64,000 bases of DNA from Aliishimia sp039978895 (GTDB lineage Bacteria > Pseudomonadota > Alphaproteobacteria > Rhodobacterales > Rhodobacteraceae), in NCBI GenBank assembly GCA_039978895.1, contig JBDWAL010000034.1, positions 1-64,000 of the forward strand, read 5' to 3'. The translations under genes and the position numbers were made by a program. Shown piece by piece: positions 54,006 to 63,069 of this stretch. The notes beneath the pieces were generated by a model. The model was not told where the DNA came from and did not search any database. It saw nothing but the letters and a program-made list of their open reading frames with translations. Position 1 is the stretch's first letter; every line of letters begins with the position of its first letter.

Positions 54006-55586
54006 ATGGTTGAGAAGACAAAGCGCGGCGGGCGCAAAGAACGTTTGGCAAAACGTGCGGCGAAACCTGTGATTGATCCTTGTCCACCGGGCCAAATCGG
54101 CGGCGCCTATAAGCCATTAAGTGTCGCGGAACTTGAAGCGATTTACGACACCGCGTTGAAGCTGTTGGAAAGCCTGGGGTTGGGCGAAGTGCCTGATAGA
54201 CTACGCGCTGATCTGCTTGCCGCTGGGGCGATTTGCAACGGAGCAGGACGCGTCTTGTTTCCGCCGTTGTTGGTGGAACAGGCCATTGATCATGCTGCTA
54301 AGACCTTTGCATTGCACGGTCGTGATCCTGCGCGATCCATCGAGGTTGGGGGCAACCGCGTCCATTTCGGCACGGGCGGTGCAGCGGTGCAAACTTTGGA
54401 CTTGGAGGATCAAACTTACCGACCCTCAACACTTGAAGATCTACACAACTTCACGCGGCTGCAAGACATTCTGCCAAACGTCAGTTGGTACACGCGCTGC
54501 TGTGTCGCGACGGATGTTCCAGACAGTGATGATCTGGATGTGAACACGGCATATGCCTTGTTAAAAAACACCACCAAACCTGTCGCGACATCTTTCACTC
54601 TTGCAGAATATGTGGCCCCCATTGTCGAAATGCTTGATATCGCGGCAGGGGGACCGGGTGAGTTTGCCAAACGCCCTTTCCTGAAAGCGCATATTAGCCC
54701 GATCATCTCGCCAATGCGGTTTGGGGAAGATGCCGTCGATGTTGTCTATGAATGCATCAAACACAACATTCCCATGTCTTGCATCACAGCAGCCCAAGCG
54801 GGTGCAACGGCCCCCGCGACGTTGGCTGGATTTCTAGCACAATCTTTGGCTGAAACACTGGCCAGCCTTGTGATGGTGCATGCTATTCGACCCGGGTTTC
54901 CAATGGTCTTTTCCAACTGGCCGTTAGTCATCGACCTTCGCACTGGTGCATTCTCTGGTGGCAGCGGTGAGACGGCCGTTCTCAATGCGGCGTCTGCGCA
55001 ACTTTCCAATTGGTTGGGTATGCCATCGGGTGTGGCGTGTTCGATGACGGATGCCAAAGCCATTGACGCGCAATATGGTATGGAAAAAGGACTGACGTCT
55101 TTGGCCGCAGCCTTGGCGGGGGGCAACCTGATCTATGAAAGCTCTGGCATGACCGCCTCTTTGCTAGGGGCAAGTTTTGAGGCTTTTGTACTGGATGATG
55201 AGATGCATTCGCATACCTATCGCCTGTTGCGCGGAATCGAAGTGACGCCGGATAATTTGGGCTATGAGGCGATCATTGAGGCGGTGACAGGAGACGGTCA
55301 TTTCCTAGGTGGACAACAGACTTTGGCGGCGATGGAGCGTGACTATTTCTACCCGACACTGGCCGATCGCGAACAACCACGCACCTGGGGGCAAAATGGC
55401 AGCTTGGATGCATGGACCGTGGCACGTAGCCGTGTGCGCACCATTCTAGATACCCATCAACCGAGCTACCTAAGTGTGGAACAAGATGCTGCGATCAAAG
55501 CAAAATTCAAAATCCTGTATGGTCAAAATCCGCCTTTAGTCGATCAGCGTGAATGTATCCGTCAACCAAGGGGAACTTTTATGTAG
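54006..55586 (+). CDS. Trimethylamine methyltransferase family protein (MttB-like, no pyrrolysine)
   Basis: 526 residues from ATG 54006. The TIM-barrel MttB family is recognisable from GGAYKPLSVAELEAIYDTALKLLE, LHGRDPARSIEVGGNRVHFGTGG, MSCITAAQAGATAPATLAGFLAQ, FSGGSGETAVLNAASAQLSNWLG and DDEMHSHTYRLLRGIEVT. There is no in-frame TAG in the coding region, so it belongs to the non-pyrrolysine branch, which in other bacteria demethylates glycine betaine, proline betaine or carnitine to a corrinoid protein. No corrinoid protein gene is nearby. The N-terminus is basic. The 3' end overlaps the convergent lysR by 51 bases. Confidence 0.87.
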   Translation: MVEKTKRGGRKERLAKRAAKPVIDPCPPGQIGGAYKPLSVAELEAIYDTALKLLESLGLGEVPDRLRADLLAAGAICNGAGRVLFPPLLVEQAIDHAAKTFALHGRDPARSIEVGGNRVHFGTGGAAVQTLDLEDQTYRPSTLEDLHNFTRLQDILPNVSWYTRCCVATDVPDSDDLDVNTAYALLKNTTKPVATSFTLAEYVAPIVEMLDIAAGGPGEFAKRPFLKAHISPIISPMRFGEDAVDVVYECIKHNIPMSCITAAQAGATAPATLAGFLAQSLAETLASLVMVHAIRPGFPMVFSNWPLVIDLRTGAFSGGSGETAVLNAASAQLSNWLGMPSGVACSMTDAKAIDAQYGMEKGLTSLAAALAGGNLIYESSGMTASLLGASFEAFVLDDEMHSHTYRLLRGIEVTPDNLGYEAIIEAVTGDGHFLGGQQTLAAMERDYFYPTLADREQPRTWGQNGSLDAWTVARSRVRTILDTHQPSYLSVEQDAAIKAKFKILYGQNPPLVDQRECIRQPRGTFM

Positions 55587-56510
55587 GGGCGCAATGATCT
55601 GCTCAAGCAACGCGCTTCTGATTTTGCCATCGATGAGTTCCACAACCGAACGCGAACAATCGGGCGTGCTGACCAAAGACAAAGTGCGCGCAAACCGCTT
55701 AGCGGGAAAAGGATGCATACGCAGCGAAGGATGAAACCGTCTGGCATGGCTAAACAGTAGCGGCGTCGTGATTGTCCACCCAGCACCTGCCGCAACCATC
55801 GCCATAAGGGTCTTGTTGCTGTCCGCTTGAAATTTATGGGGCAAAGCAATGCTAATCCGGCGCAATTGGGCTGCGATCTGTCCGGCAATAATCAGATCGC
55901 TTGAAAACTGTAGGAAGGGCAGGCTCGATTTACCGGTAACAACATCTGCCAAGGTGAATTCAGCCTTGGTCGGTAAAACCACAACGAACGGATCACGCAA
56001 CAGTGGCCGTTCTAACAGGTCAGGAAACCGCTCCGGTGGGGTTGTCGTTACCCCAAGGTCGAGTTCGCGATTGCGCAGCATCGCAATGATCTCGTGACTC
56101 GCGGCCGTGTGATACAAGAAATCACACGCTGGCATGCGGTCAGACAGGAAAACCGCAAGGTCGGGCGTGACGTCACTGTCAAAGTCTTCAATCGTCCCAA
56201 GACGTAGATAACTGGCATCCGCAACGTTGCCAGCGGTCGCCTCCGCCTGTGCTTTGCGGATCGAATACAGGGCGCCGTCTATATTGCGTAGAAAGGCATG
56301 ACCTTTGGACGTCAAAATCATTGGTTTTCGGGCATGGTTGAACAACTCAACGCCCAGATGATCTTCAAGCTTTCGTAGATGGTGCGACACGGTGCTAACA
56401 GAAACGCGTGCTTCATTTGCAGTGTCGTGCAACGACCCTTTGTGCGCGCAGATTTGAAACAGTTTTAGCGATTTCAAAGTCAGGCTTTTGCGAGAAGAAG
56501 TCTGCGACAT
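55536..56510 (-). CDS. LysR-type regulator next to the mttB-like gene
   Basis: 324 residues from the ATG complementing 56508-56510; an ATG three codons upstream is too close to the AAGGA sequence. The helix-turn-helix segment is FQICAHKGSLHDTANEARVSVSTVSHHLRKLEDHLGVELF, followed by an effector domain (YLRLGTIEDFDSDVTPDLAVFL; LRNRELDLGVTTTPPERF). The gene overlaps the end of mttB on the opposite strand, an unusual arrangement. It probably regulates the mttB/DMGDH-like pair. Confidence 0.85.
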   Translation of the reverse strand: MSQTSSRKSLTLKSLKLFQICAHKGSLHDTANEARVSVSTVSHHLRKLEDHLGVELFNHARKPMILTSKGHAFLRNIDGALYSIRKAQAEATAGNVADASYLRLGTIEDFDSDVTPDLAVFLSDRMPACDFLYHTAASHEIIAMLRNRELDLGVTTTPPERFPDLLERPLLRDPFVVVLPTKAEFTLADVVTGKSSLPFLQFSSDLIIAGQIAAQLRRISIALPHKFQADSNKTLMAMVAAGAGWTITTPLLFSHARRFHPSLRMHPFPAKRFARTLSLVSTPDCSRSVVELIDGKIRSALLEQIIAPLHKSSPWLTDTFTLID

Positions 56511-57309
56511 GCGCGTCATATTCCTTAAGTTCTACACTCGTTCCACATCTTCTCACAAACGGGTGCGGATCTCAGGCATTTTGAAGCGCTCAACGTGTAA
56601 ATAACAGTAGAATGATCCGTGCCGCGGAGAACTTTCAGCAACTTGGCGCACTCAACGGATCAGACAGCCTACCAATATTTACCAGCACCAGCGATCAAGG
56701 CTTGTTTTGTTGCATGAAGGGTCCGTCTGAAACGCACACAGCAAGCTTGCTGAGTACTTAAGTCGATAGCGTTGCCACAGGCCCACGTCCTTCATGGGGG
56801 CAACGGGCATTGGGGGCGGTGTTGGCAACGATCTGGATGGGCTGCCCGGTTAGCAGAGCTAGAGCACCTCAAATCGACGTGGACGCATATGCATGATGTC
56901 AGCCATGGCCACGTCCTTACCCAACCACCCTGTGGCCGCAACCACGCAAGCATTGCTCAACAATGGACTGACGCTGTTCGCTCGCATTCACTGCACCAGT
57001 GACACTCCGGGCAGGCGCGCCAGCAACAGCGCCGCCCAAAGCACCCCCATCGTCATCAAGTTCACCCAAGGTTGCGCCCGCGCCAGCACCCGTAACGGTT
57101 GGCCCAAGGGTGTCTTGGGCGAATTGGTTTTGATGCCGTGCCAAAGCCTGACAGGAAGGCAAGTCTGCATGGAACGAAGCCGTGGTTGCTCCGTCGAGAA
57201 TGGGTTTCATGGAATTTTTGTTTTGGCTTTTGACATGCGTTTTGGATGCGCGGATGAGCTTGCGCAGACGCATTTGGTTGACGTTCGGATTGTAATTCTG
57301 AGGGAGCGG
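56511..57309. other. Unassigned stretch, likely decayed DNA
   Basis: About 800 bases without a recognisable gene. A minus-strand frame at 56988-57170 contains a hydrophobic stretch (LMTMGVLWAALLLA) that may be a decayed membrane-protein segment. The composition is compatible with old coding DNA that has accumulated stops. Confidence 0.35.
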
Positions 57310-58304
57310 TTAAGACGAACCAGCCCTGATGGAACGCCCGTTCTCTGGGGGCAGGCGAAATCGCTCTCTACATTCACACGTGGACACGCCGAGATGGCGT
57401 TGGAAAGCCGGTCGCATCCGCACGGCGTTGTGCAATCCGGCCTGATGGGCCACGTGGTCGGTACTGTGTTGGGTTGATTTCAATGTGACGCGCGCAGCTT
57501 GCACACGTGTCTTTTCTACGCAGGCGGCTGGTGTTTTATCGGTTTCATCCCTGAATTTCCGTGCGACGGTGCGTTCGGATATCCCCGCCACTGCCGCAAG
57601 ACCAGTGACGGTTAAAGGATCGGCGGGGTTTTTTTAAGATGTAATCCAATCCAGCATTGATGGCTGGATCCTCTGCTTCCTGCGCCACCAAATGAGCACT
57701 AAATTGGGACTGGCCACCGGGGCGCATCATGTACATCACGTTGTAACGCGCCACCTGCAGCGCGATGTCATGACCCCAGTCCAGCTCAACCAAGGCCAGC
57801 GCCAAATCCATCCCAGCGGTCACCCCTGTGGAGGTCTAGACATTCCCGTCACGCACAAAGATCGCATCGCGCTAGACAGTGGCCAGAGGATAGCGTTGTT
57901 CTAGAATTGGGCACCACCACCAATGGGTACTGACGCGCTTCCCATCTAACAGCCCTGCTTTTGCTAGGATCATCGCCCCCGTGCAGATCGAAACGGTCCG
58001 CCGGGCGCGTTGCGCAGCTGTGCGGACATATTCTAACAACTGGTGATCTTCGAGCGCCAATGTCGTGCCGTGTCCACCCGAAACAATCAATGTGTCAATT
58101 TCAGAGCTGTCGCGTAGCGCTTGCGCAAAAGATGTTTGAACATCTATTGTCAGACCTGAGACCAGTCCCGCCTGGACCGGCTTTGGCGGCAACAACGGTG
58201 ACGTTGTAAGGCGCTGGTCCGTCAGGCAAGAAATATTTACTTCCGGTCAGGATTTCGAGGGGGCCCACCACGTCAAGAATATGGGCATCAGGGTAGGTCA
58301 CCAT
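57310..58304 (-). pseudogene. GlxA-type AraC regulator with DJ-1/PfpI domain, multiple lesions
   Basis: Reading leftward: MVTYPDAHILDVVGPLEILTG (58304) starts the DJ-1/PfpI-like domain. A frame change near 58170 is followed by VSGLTIDVQTSFAQAL, TLIVSGGHGT, VSICTGAMILAKAGLLDGKRVSTHWWW. TAG codons at 57872-57874 and 57836-57838 interrupt VRDAI and NV-TSTGVTAGMDLAL; tryptophan would fit the second. After DYILKKP a run of seven T (57629-57635) shifts the frame and AGISERTVARKFRDETDKTPA, the AraC helix-turn-helix domain, follows to 57310. Members have about 320 residues. Four lesions make it clearly dead. Such proteins regulate quaternary-amine genes in other bacteria. Confidence 0.8.
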
Positions 58305-58433
58305 GATGACTTTGCGCTGACGCTGTCCTGTCTGAGTTTTGTGTTTCTATGTCATGGCCTGACATTATGCGATTCCTGAGAATGTCTGTTAGGACAAATA
58401 CCCCTCGATTTCCGCCAATCCTTAGTAGGTTGC

Positions 58434-59366
58434 CTAACTCGCTAACCAATCCAGCATTGTGCGGGTCGTTTCTGTCGGCAATTCTTGCTGAATCCAGTGG
58501 CCACAATCGAGACTAACAACGTCCACATCAGGAACGAATTCCGAGAGGTTTTCTGCTTGTGGGATTGCGTCATGCGCACCGTAGATCATCAGCGCGGGTA
58601 TGCGGATGATAGGATCAACATCCGCCAAGATGTGCCAGTTGCGATCGATGTTCCTGTACCAGTTGATGCTGCCTGTGAAGCCATTGACCTCAAATGCCGA
58701 GACAAAAACATCAAGGTCGCGATCGCTCATTACGGGGTCACCATAGGGCTCTTTTGCCTGAGCAAGATTGATCATCATCATGCCGGGTTCTGAGGGGGGC
58801 ACGGGGACGTTCTTGCGAAACAGATTGCGCAGGAACTGAGAGGTGTTTTCGTCTAGAACGGCATCCGCAATGCCGGGTTGCCGATTGAAATGTACAAAAT
58901 AGTTATCGGCACCAAAGAATGTCTCCATCATTTCAATCCATGGCACCTCTGCGCGCGTTTGATAGGGCAAAGCCAGATTGATGATTTTCCGCACCCGCGC
59001 TGGATGCAACAACGCCATGTTCCAGACGACATTCGCCCCCCAATCGTGGCCAATGAAGACTGCGTCTTGATAGCCAAAGTTGTCCAAAAGCGCGGCAAGA
59101 TCTCCCGTCAGTTGCGAGATATCATAATCCATGACCTTGGATGGGCACGATGAGTTGCCGTAGCCTCTTTGATTGGGAACGATGACGTGAAAGCCGGCAG
59201 CTGCCAAAGCGGGTATCTGGTGACGCCAAGAGTAAGCATGCTCTGGCCAACCATGGCAAAGCACGATTGGGTTGCCGCGATTTTCCTTGCCAGCTTCGAA
59301 AATTTCGAGGGTCACGTCATTGACTGAAATAAGCTGTGGTTCGGGGAAATCGGCGGTCGTGAACAT
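58434..59366 (-). CDS. Alpha/beta-fold hydrolase, epoxide-hydrolase-like
   Basis: 310 residues. It has HGWPEHAYSWRHQIPALAAAGFHVIVPNQRGYG (the oxyanion HGWP motif), the nucleophile Asp in FIGHDWGANVVW, a cap domain, and the late catalytic His in LDCGHWIQQE. The pattern HGWP with an Asp nucleophile is typical of soluble epoxide hydrolases, although haloalkane dehalogenases are related. It is divergent from the WYL regulator, with a shared palindromic region. Intact. Confidence 0.87.
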   Translation of the reverse strand: MFTTADFPEPQLISVNDVTLEIFEAGKENRGNPIVLCHGWPEHAYSWRHQIPALAAAGFHVIVPNQRGYGNSSCPSKVMDYDISQLTGDLAALLDNFGYQDAVFIGHDWGANVVWNMALLHPARVRKIINLALPYQTRAEVPWIEMMETFFGADNYFVHFNRQPGIADAVLDENTSQFLRNLFRKNVPVPPSEPGMMMINLAQAKEPYGDPVMSDRDLDVFVSAFEVNGFTGSINWYRNIDRNWHILADVDPIIRIPALMIYGAHDAIPQAENLSEFVPDVDVVSLDCGHWIQQELPTETTRTMLDWLAS

Positions 59367-59409
59367 GTTTGCGGCTCCTTGTTTTGGTGTTCAGCGACTG
59401 GTTAAATCT

Positions 59410-59436
59410 AAAAGGTATCATAACCTGACACCTTTT
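59410..59436. promoter_or_regulatory. Palindrome between the hydrolase and WYL regulator genes
   Basis: AAAAGGTATC (59410-59419) and GACACCTTTT (59427-59436) form a 10-base inverted repeat with one mismatch and a 7-base spacer, in the short gap between the two divergent genes. It is the obvious candidate for control of the hydrolase gene and autoregulation by the WYL protein. Confidence 0.55.
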
Positions 59437-59452
59437 GTGATATCGTATCGAT

Positions 59453-60166
59453 ATGAAAAACAGATCACGACAAGATGCGATTGTCCGCAGCTTGCGTCGC
59501 AATGGGACGACGACGGTTATGGCGCTTGGCCAAGAGGTCGGAGCATCGCGCAGCACGATCCTGCGTGACATTGCAGCTCTGCGGGATGAGGGATTTGTAA
59601 TCGATACCGAACCGGGTCGCGGCGGTGGGCTGTATATGGATACGCGATCCGTGCAGACAGCAGCGCGCCTGACCGTAACCGAAGTTTTTGCGTTGGTGAT
59701 CAGCGTGGCGAGTATGCGTGCGGCAGGGCAGCTTCCTTTCGCTGGCCTTGCCGATACCGGTCTCGCCAAAATCGAAAAGGCACTGCCGCCAGACAAAGTT
59801 CGCGATCTGCGGCGCGTTCTGGAATGTCTTTATGTCGGGCCGCTCGCGCCGCAGGTCGATGTCACTGATGTGGGGGACTTGGACCCAGATCTTCTGGCAG
59901 CGTTTGAAGTTGCGTTTCTAAACCGGAATTATATGCGTTTTCGATATTGCGATGCGCAAGGTGTAAGCACGGATCGGGTGATTGAACCGCAAGCGTTGCT
60001 GGTCTTGCCGCCGCTTTGGTATCTGGTCGCCTGGGACCCAAAACGAAACGACTTTCGCCATTTCCGCATGGATAGGATCACCGGTCCAGAATATCTGGTG
60101 GGATCAACATTTCGCAAAAGGCATGTCACTTTCGGTGATGGTGTCCATCGAATGCGGTACGCGTAG
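59453..60166 (+). CDS. WYL-domain helix-turn-helix regulator (DeoR/YafY-like)
   Basis: 237 residues. N-terminal HTH: IVRSLRRNGTTTVMALGQEVGASRSTILRDIAALRDEGFVIDTEPGRGGG. The C-terminal WYL domain has EVAFLNRNYMRFRYCDAQGVSTDRVIEPQALLVLPPLWYLVAWDPKRNDFRHFRMDRI. WYL domains bind small ligands, often nucleotides. It is divergent from the hydrolase, which is its likely target. Confidence 0.85.
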   Translation: MKNRSRQDAIVRSLRRNGTTTVMALGQEVGASRSTILRDIAALRDEGFVIDTEPGRGGGLYMDTRSVQTAARLTVTEVFALVISVASMRAAGQLPFAGLADTGLAKIEKALPPDKVRDLRRVLECLYVGPLAPQVDVTDVGDLDPDLLAAFEVAFLNRNYMRFRYCDAQGVSTDRVIEPQALLVLPPLWYLVAWDPKRNDFRHFRMDRITGPEYLVGSTFRKRHVTFGDGVHRMRYA

Positions 60167-60211
60167 CCTATGTTCCTAAACTGACCCGAAACCGCACTAA
60201 AACCTATGCGT

Positions 60212-61099
60212 CTACCGCTTGAGCTCTTCGACGAGGAAATCATAGACCCGTCGAATGCGGCGGCTCGTTGTTAGCTCTCGGTGGGCCACGAGCCAGATGG
60301 GAAATCTCAACGGTTCTAAGTCAGGCAGAACACGAACGACCCCCGGTTCGGCATCGCCGATCTGTGCATCCAAAATACCGATGGCTGCGCCCTGCTTCAC
60401 CAGTTCCCACATCACCAGATAGCTTTCTGTCAACAGTGGGAAATTGGCTTCGCTCAAGCCAAGCCCAAGACTATTCAGCCCCTTCAACATGCCCCCGGTA
60501 CGGTCCATGTTCACAAAGTCTGCGTGCCGTAAGTCATATGGTGTTTTTGGCCCCCCCAGCTTCGCCACATAGTCTGGTGCTGCATAGAGGATAGCATCTG
60601 CCATACCGATTTTTTGGGCGATCAGATCAGGTTCTGTCGGTCGAAAATTGCGGATCGCGATATCAGCCTCGCGCCGCAGCAGGTCGCTGGCGTGGTTCGA
60701 AACGACAATCTCAACGTGAATACCCGGTTCCTCCCTGCGCAGCTTGGTCACAATCGGCGGGAGCAAAACCGCCGCATAAGTTTCGCTTGCTGAAATACTG
60801 ATAGGTCCTTCCAGTGCTTGCGATTGACCCAAAGCTGCCAGCGACAGGTGGCCCGCGGCATCCCCCATACTGCGGACATGCTCCAGCAGATCAATGCCAC
60901 TTGGCGTGAGGGTCAGACCACGCCCAACCCGTTCGAAAAGCACAACACCCAGCTCTCTTTCCAATCCGTCAACCTGCCGTCCCAGAGTGGGTTGCGCCAT
61001 GTCCAACGCACGAGCCGCAGCAGAGAGTGACCCTTCCTCCGCCGTTACCAGAAAGGCGCGCGCCTTGTTCCAATCAAATTTTACCGACCGCCAATCCAT
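60212..61099 (-). CDS. LysR-type regulator
   Basis: 295 residues from the ATG complementing 61097-61099 (MDWRSVKFDWNKARAF), the usual start of this subgroup. HTH: TAEEGSLSAAARALDMAQPTLGRQVDGLERELGVVLFERVGRGLTLT; the effector domain is complete (ISISASETYAAVLLPPIV; DLLRREADIAIRNFRP). It is divergent from the DUF4386/oxidoreductase pair (150-base gap), which it probably controls. Convergent with the WYL gene. Confidence 0.87.
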   Translation of the reverse strand: MDWRSVKFDWNKARAFLVTAEEGSLSAAARALDMAQPTLGRQVDGLERELGVVLFERVGRGLTLTPSGIDLLEHVRSMGDAAGHLSLAALGQSQALEGPISISASETYAAVLLPPIVTKLRREEPGIHVEIVVSNHASDLLRREADIAIRNFRPTEPDLIAQKIGMADAILYAAPDYVAKLGGPKTPYDLRHADFVNMDRTGGMLKGLNSLGLGLSEANFPLLTESYLVMWELVKQGAAIGILDAQIGDAEPGVVRVLPDLEPLRFPIWLVAHRELTTSRRIRRVYDFLVEELKR

Positions 61100-61249
61100 A
61101 CAGATATGCATATCAAAATTAGAGAATTGGTCAATTCGCATAGATCGTTGTTAGGCGTACACCCTTTCCAAAGATCAAACGTAACCCTCAACCTGTCTTG
61201 CCCAACGACGCGACCCAAGACCGACGCAACACCTTCGAAAGGAAAGGAC

Positions 61250-61972
61250 ATGCACCAATCAACTCAACAGTGGGACCCACAAGCCGCTCGCGCCGCAGGC
61301 GGCCTTTATCTGGCAATCGCAATCTGTGGAGGCTTCAGCATCGGCTATGTTCCCATGCAAATCGTAGCCAGCGATGGCGCCACCTCAAGTGCCAACCTTC
61401 TGGCCAATCAGGGTTTTTTCCAACTGGGTGTCTTGGCTGACAGTGCTGTGATCCTGTTTGAGTTGGCGATCACCGCGATCCTTTTTCAGATGTTCAGAAC
61501 AGTGGGACCAAAGATGGCGATAACTGCTTTGATGTCTCGGGCAGGCATGATCACTGTAATGGGGATCAACCTGCTGCTGTGGGTGATGCCTTTTCTGCTG
61601 CTCACAAATCCCACCGGGTGGGATGATGCGCAACTGCACGCGCTGGTGCAATTCTGCTTTGATGCGCACGCAATGGGCGTCTTTGTCTGGCAGTTGTTCT
61701 TCGGCATACACCTTTTTGCGCTTGGATGGCTGATCTTGAAATCTGATGTCGCGCCGCGTCTGTTGGGACGTGGGCTGTTGATCGGTGCATTTGGGTATCT
61801 AATCCAAGGCATTGCCAAACTGACATTTGTTGACGTCGCTGTGGTCAATTATTCCTTCACCGTCCTTCTGATGATCGCCACGATTTCCGAGATTTGCTTT
61901 GGCCTTTGGTTGCTGTTCCACGGCGGTCGCACGACACCTCAAACCGTTCAACCTGCACCTGTCGCTGTATAA
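61250..61972 (+). CDS. DUF4386 integral membrane protein
   Basis: 240 residues from the ATG at 61250, with GGAAAGGA upstream; the frame is open before it but unrelated. About seven membrane helices (residues about 15-35, 60-85, 95-115, 130-155, 160-180, 190-210 and 215-235). The segments AARAAGGLYLAIAICGGFSIGYVP and LLGRGLLIGAFGYLI match the DUF4386 family, whose function is unknown. Transcribed together with the next gene (13 bases between them). Confidence 0.8.
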   Translation: MHQSTQQWDPQAARAAGGLYLAIAICGGFSIGYVPMQIVASDGATSSANLLANQGFFQLGVLADSAVILFELAITAILFQMFRTVGPKMAITALMSRAGMITVMGINLLLWVMPFLLLTNPTGWDDAQLHALVQFCFDAHAMGVFVWQLFFGIHLFALGWLILKSDVAPRLLGRGLLIGAFGYLIQGIAKLTFVDVAVVNYSFTVLLMIATISEICFGLWLLFHGGRTTPQTVQPAPVAV

Positions 61973-61985
61973 TAGGAGACATTTC

Positions 61986-62987
61986 ATGCGTGCTTATTCA
62001 TTTACACATTACGGGTCCGCAGACGTGATCAAACAAGTCGAGGTTCCGACACCCCAAGCTAAGCCAAACGAGGTTCTGATCAGAGTCTATGCGACAACAG
62101 TTAGCTCGGGTGATTGGCGTGCCCGAAGCCTGACGATGCCAAGGGGGCTTGGCTTGATGGGACGGCTTGTTTTCGGGGTGACCGGCCCGCGCAAACCAAT
62201 CCTCGGGACAGAATTCTCGGGCGTCATCGAAGACGTTGGATCTGAGGTTTCGACTTACCGACTGGGCGATCCCGTCATTGGTTTCCCCGGTGCCAGCTTT
62301 GGCGCGCATGCCGAGTTTATCACAATGCCAGCAGACGGAAAGCTAACCAGATTGCCTGACAATATCAGCTTTGCAGAAGCCACGGCCATCCCCTTTGGAG
62401 GAACTACCGCTTATGATTTTCTGATCAACAAGGCCAATTTACAGGCGGGCGACAAAATTCTGATCAATGGCGCTTCTGGCGCTGTGGGGTCGGCTTGCGT
62501 GCAAATCGCCAAGCATTTTGGAGCCCATGTCACAGCAGTTTGCAGCGGCAAGAACGCAGGCTTGGTGCGCGACTTAGGGGCAGATTGCGTGATCGATTAT
62601 CAGACACAGGACGTCGTCGACGGCAACGCCCTTTATGACAAGGTGATTGATACAGTCGGAACGTTGCCTTGGTCTCAGGCGCAGCATTCTATCCGGCCTG
62701 GCGGTGAAATGGTTCTCATCGCGGGTAAAACTTCTGATATGTTCCTTGGGGGGATCAAGGCGGCACTCACGGGCAAAAAAATGATCGGCGGTATCGCTCG
62801 TGAACATCGCGACATCTTAAGAGCTGTCGTGGACCTTGCGGCGCAGGGCCTTTTCAAACCAATCATCGATAGAAGTTATGCGTTCACTGATATGAGGGCG
62901 GCCCACGCCCATGTCGATACGGGGCATAAGCGTGGAACTGTTGTTGTGTCTGTCATTCAGCAGCCCAAAACCGCGAAGGTGGCGTAG
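61986..62987 (+). CDS. Zinc-type or quinone oxidoreductase-like MDR family protein
   Basis: 333 residues from ATG 61986 with AGGAG upstream. Medium-chain dehydrogenase features: GTEFSGVIEDVGSEVSTYRLGDPVIGF, GGTTAYDFLINKANLQAGDKILINGASGAVGSACVQIAKHFGAHVTAVCSGKN (Rossmann motif) and a C-terminal GKKMIGG segment. The structural zinc cysteines are absent, so it belongs to the quinone-oxidoreductase-like branch, NADPH-dependent. It follows DUF4386 and is divergent from LysR. Confidence 0.87.
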   Translation: MRAYSFTHYGSADVIKQVEVPTPQAKPNEVLIRVYATTVSSGDWRARSLTMPRGLGLMGRLVFGVTGPRKPILGTEFSGVIEDVGSEVSTYRLGDPVIGFPGASFGAHAEFITMPADGKLTRLPDNISFAEATAIPFGGTTAYDFLINKANLQAGDKILINGASGAVGSACVQIAKHFGAHVTAVCSGKNAGLVRDLGADCVIDYQTQDVVDGNALYDKVIDTVGTLPWSQAQHSIRPGGEMVLIAGKTSDMFLGGIKAALTGKKMIGGIAREHRDILRAVVDLAAQGLFKPIIDRSYAFTDMRAAHAHVDTGHKRGTVVVSVIQQPKTAKVA

Positions 62988-63008
62988 TTTTGCGACCTTA
63001 TGCTCTAG

Positions 63009-63038
63009 GGCCCCGTGGGTCCGGCAACAGTCGGGGCC
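63009..63038. terminator. GC-rich hairpin between convergent genes
   Basis: GGCCCCG (63009-63015) and CGGGGCC (63032-63038) form a 7-base stem between the oxidoreductase stop and the end of the symporter gene. No T tract follows in either direction, so it may be a weak or Rho-dependent stop or a protein-binding site. Confidence 0.3.
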
Positions 63039-63069
63039 ATGAAAAAGCGACACCACGCCTTAAATCGCT

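Noticed and set aside
56893..57477. 194-codon plus-strand open frame
   Set aside because: No family-like pattern; its 3' part lies antisense to the GlxA pseudogene, and it has no plausible ribosome-binding site.
15741..57874. In-frame TGA/TAG codons as selenocysteine or pyrrolysine recoding
   Set aside because: No SECIS-like hairpin was seen, the stops occur in genes with other lesions, and the mttB homologue here has no in-frame TAG.
63009..63038. Strong bidirectional intrinsic terminator
   Set aside because: The stem is good, but neither strand has a downstream T tract, so I keep it only as a low-confidence hairpin.
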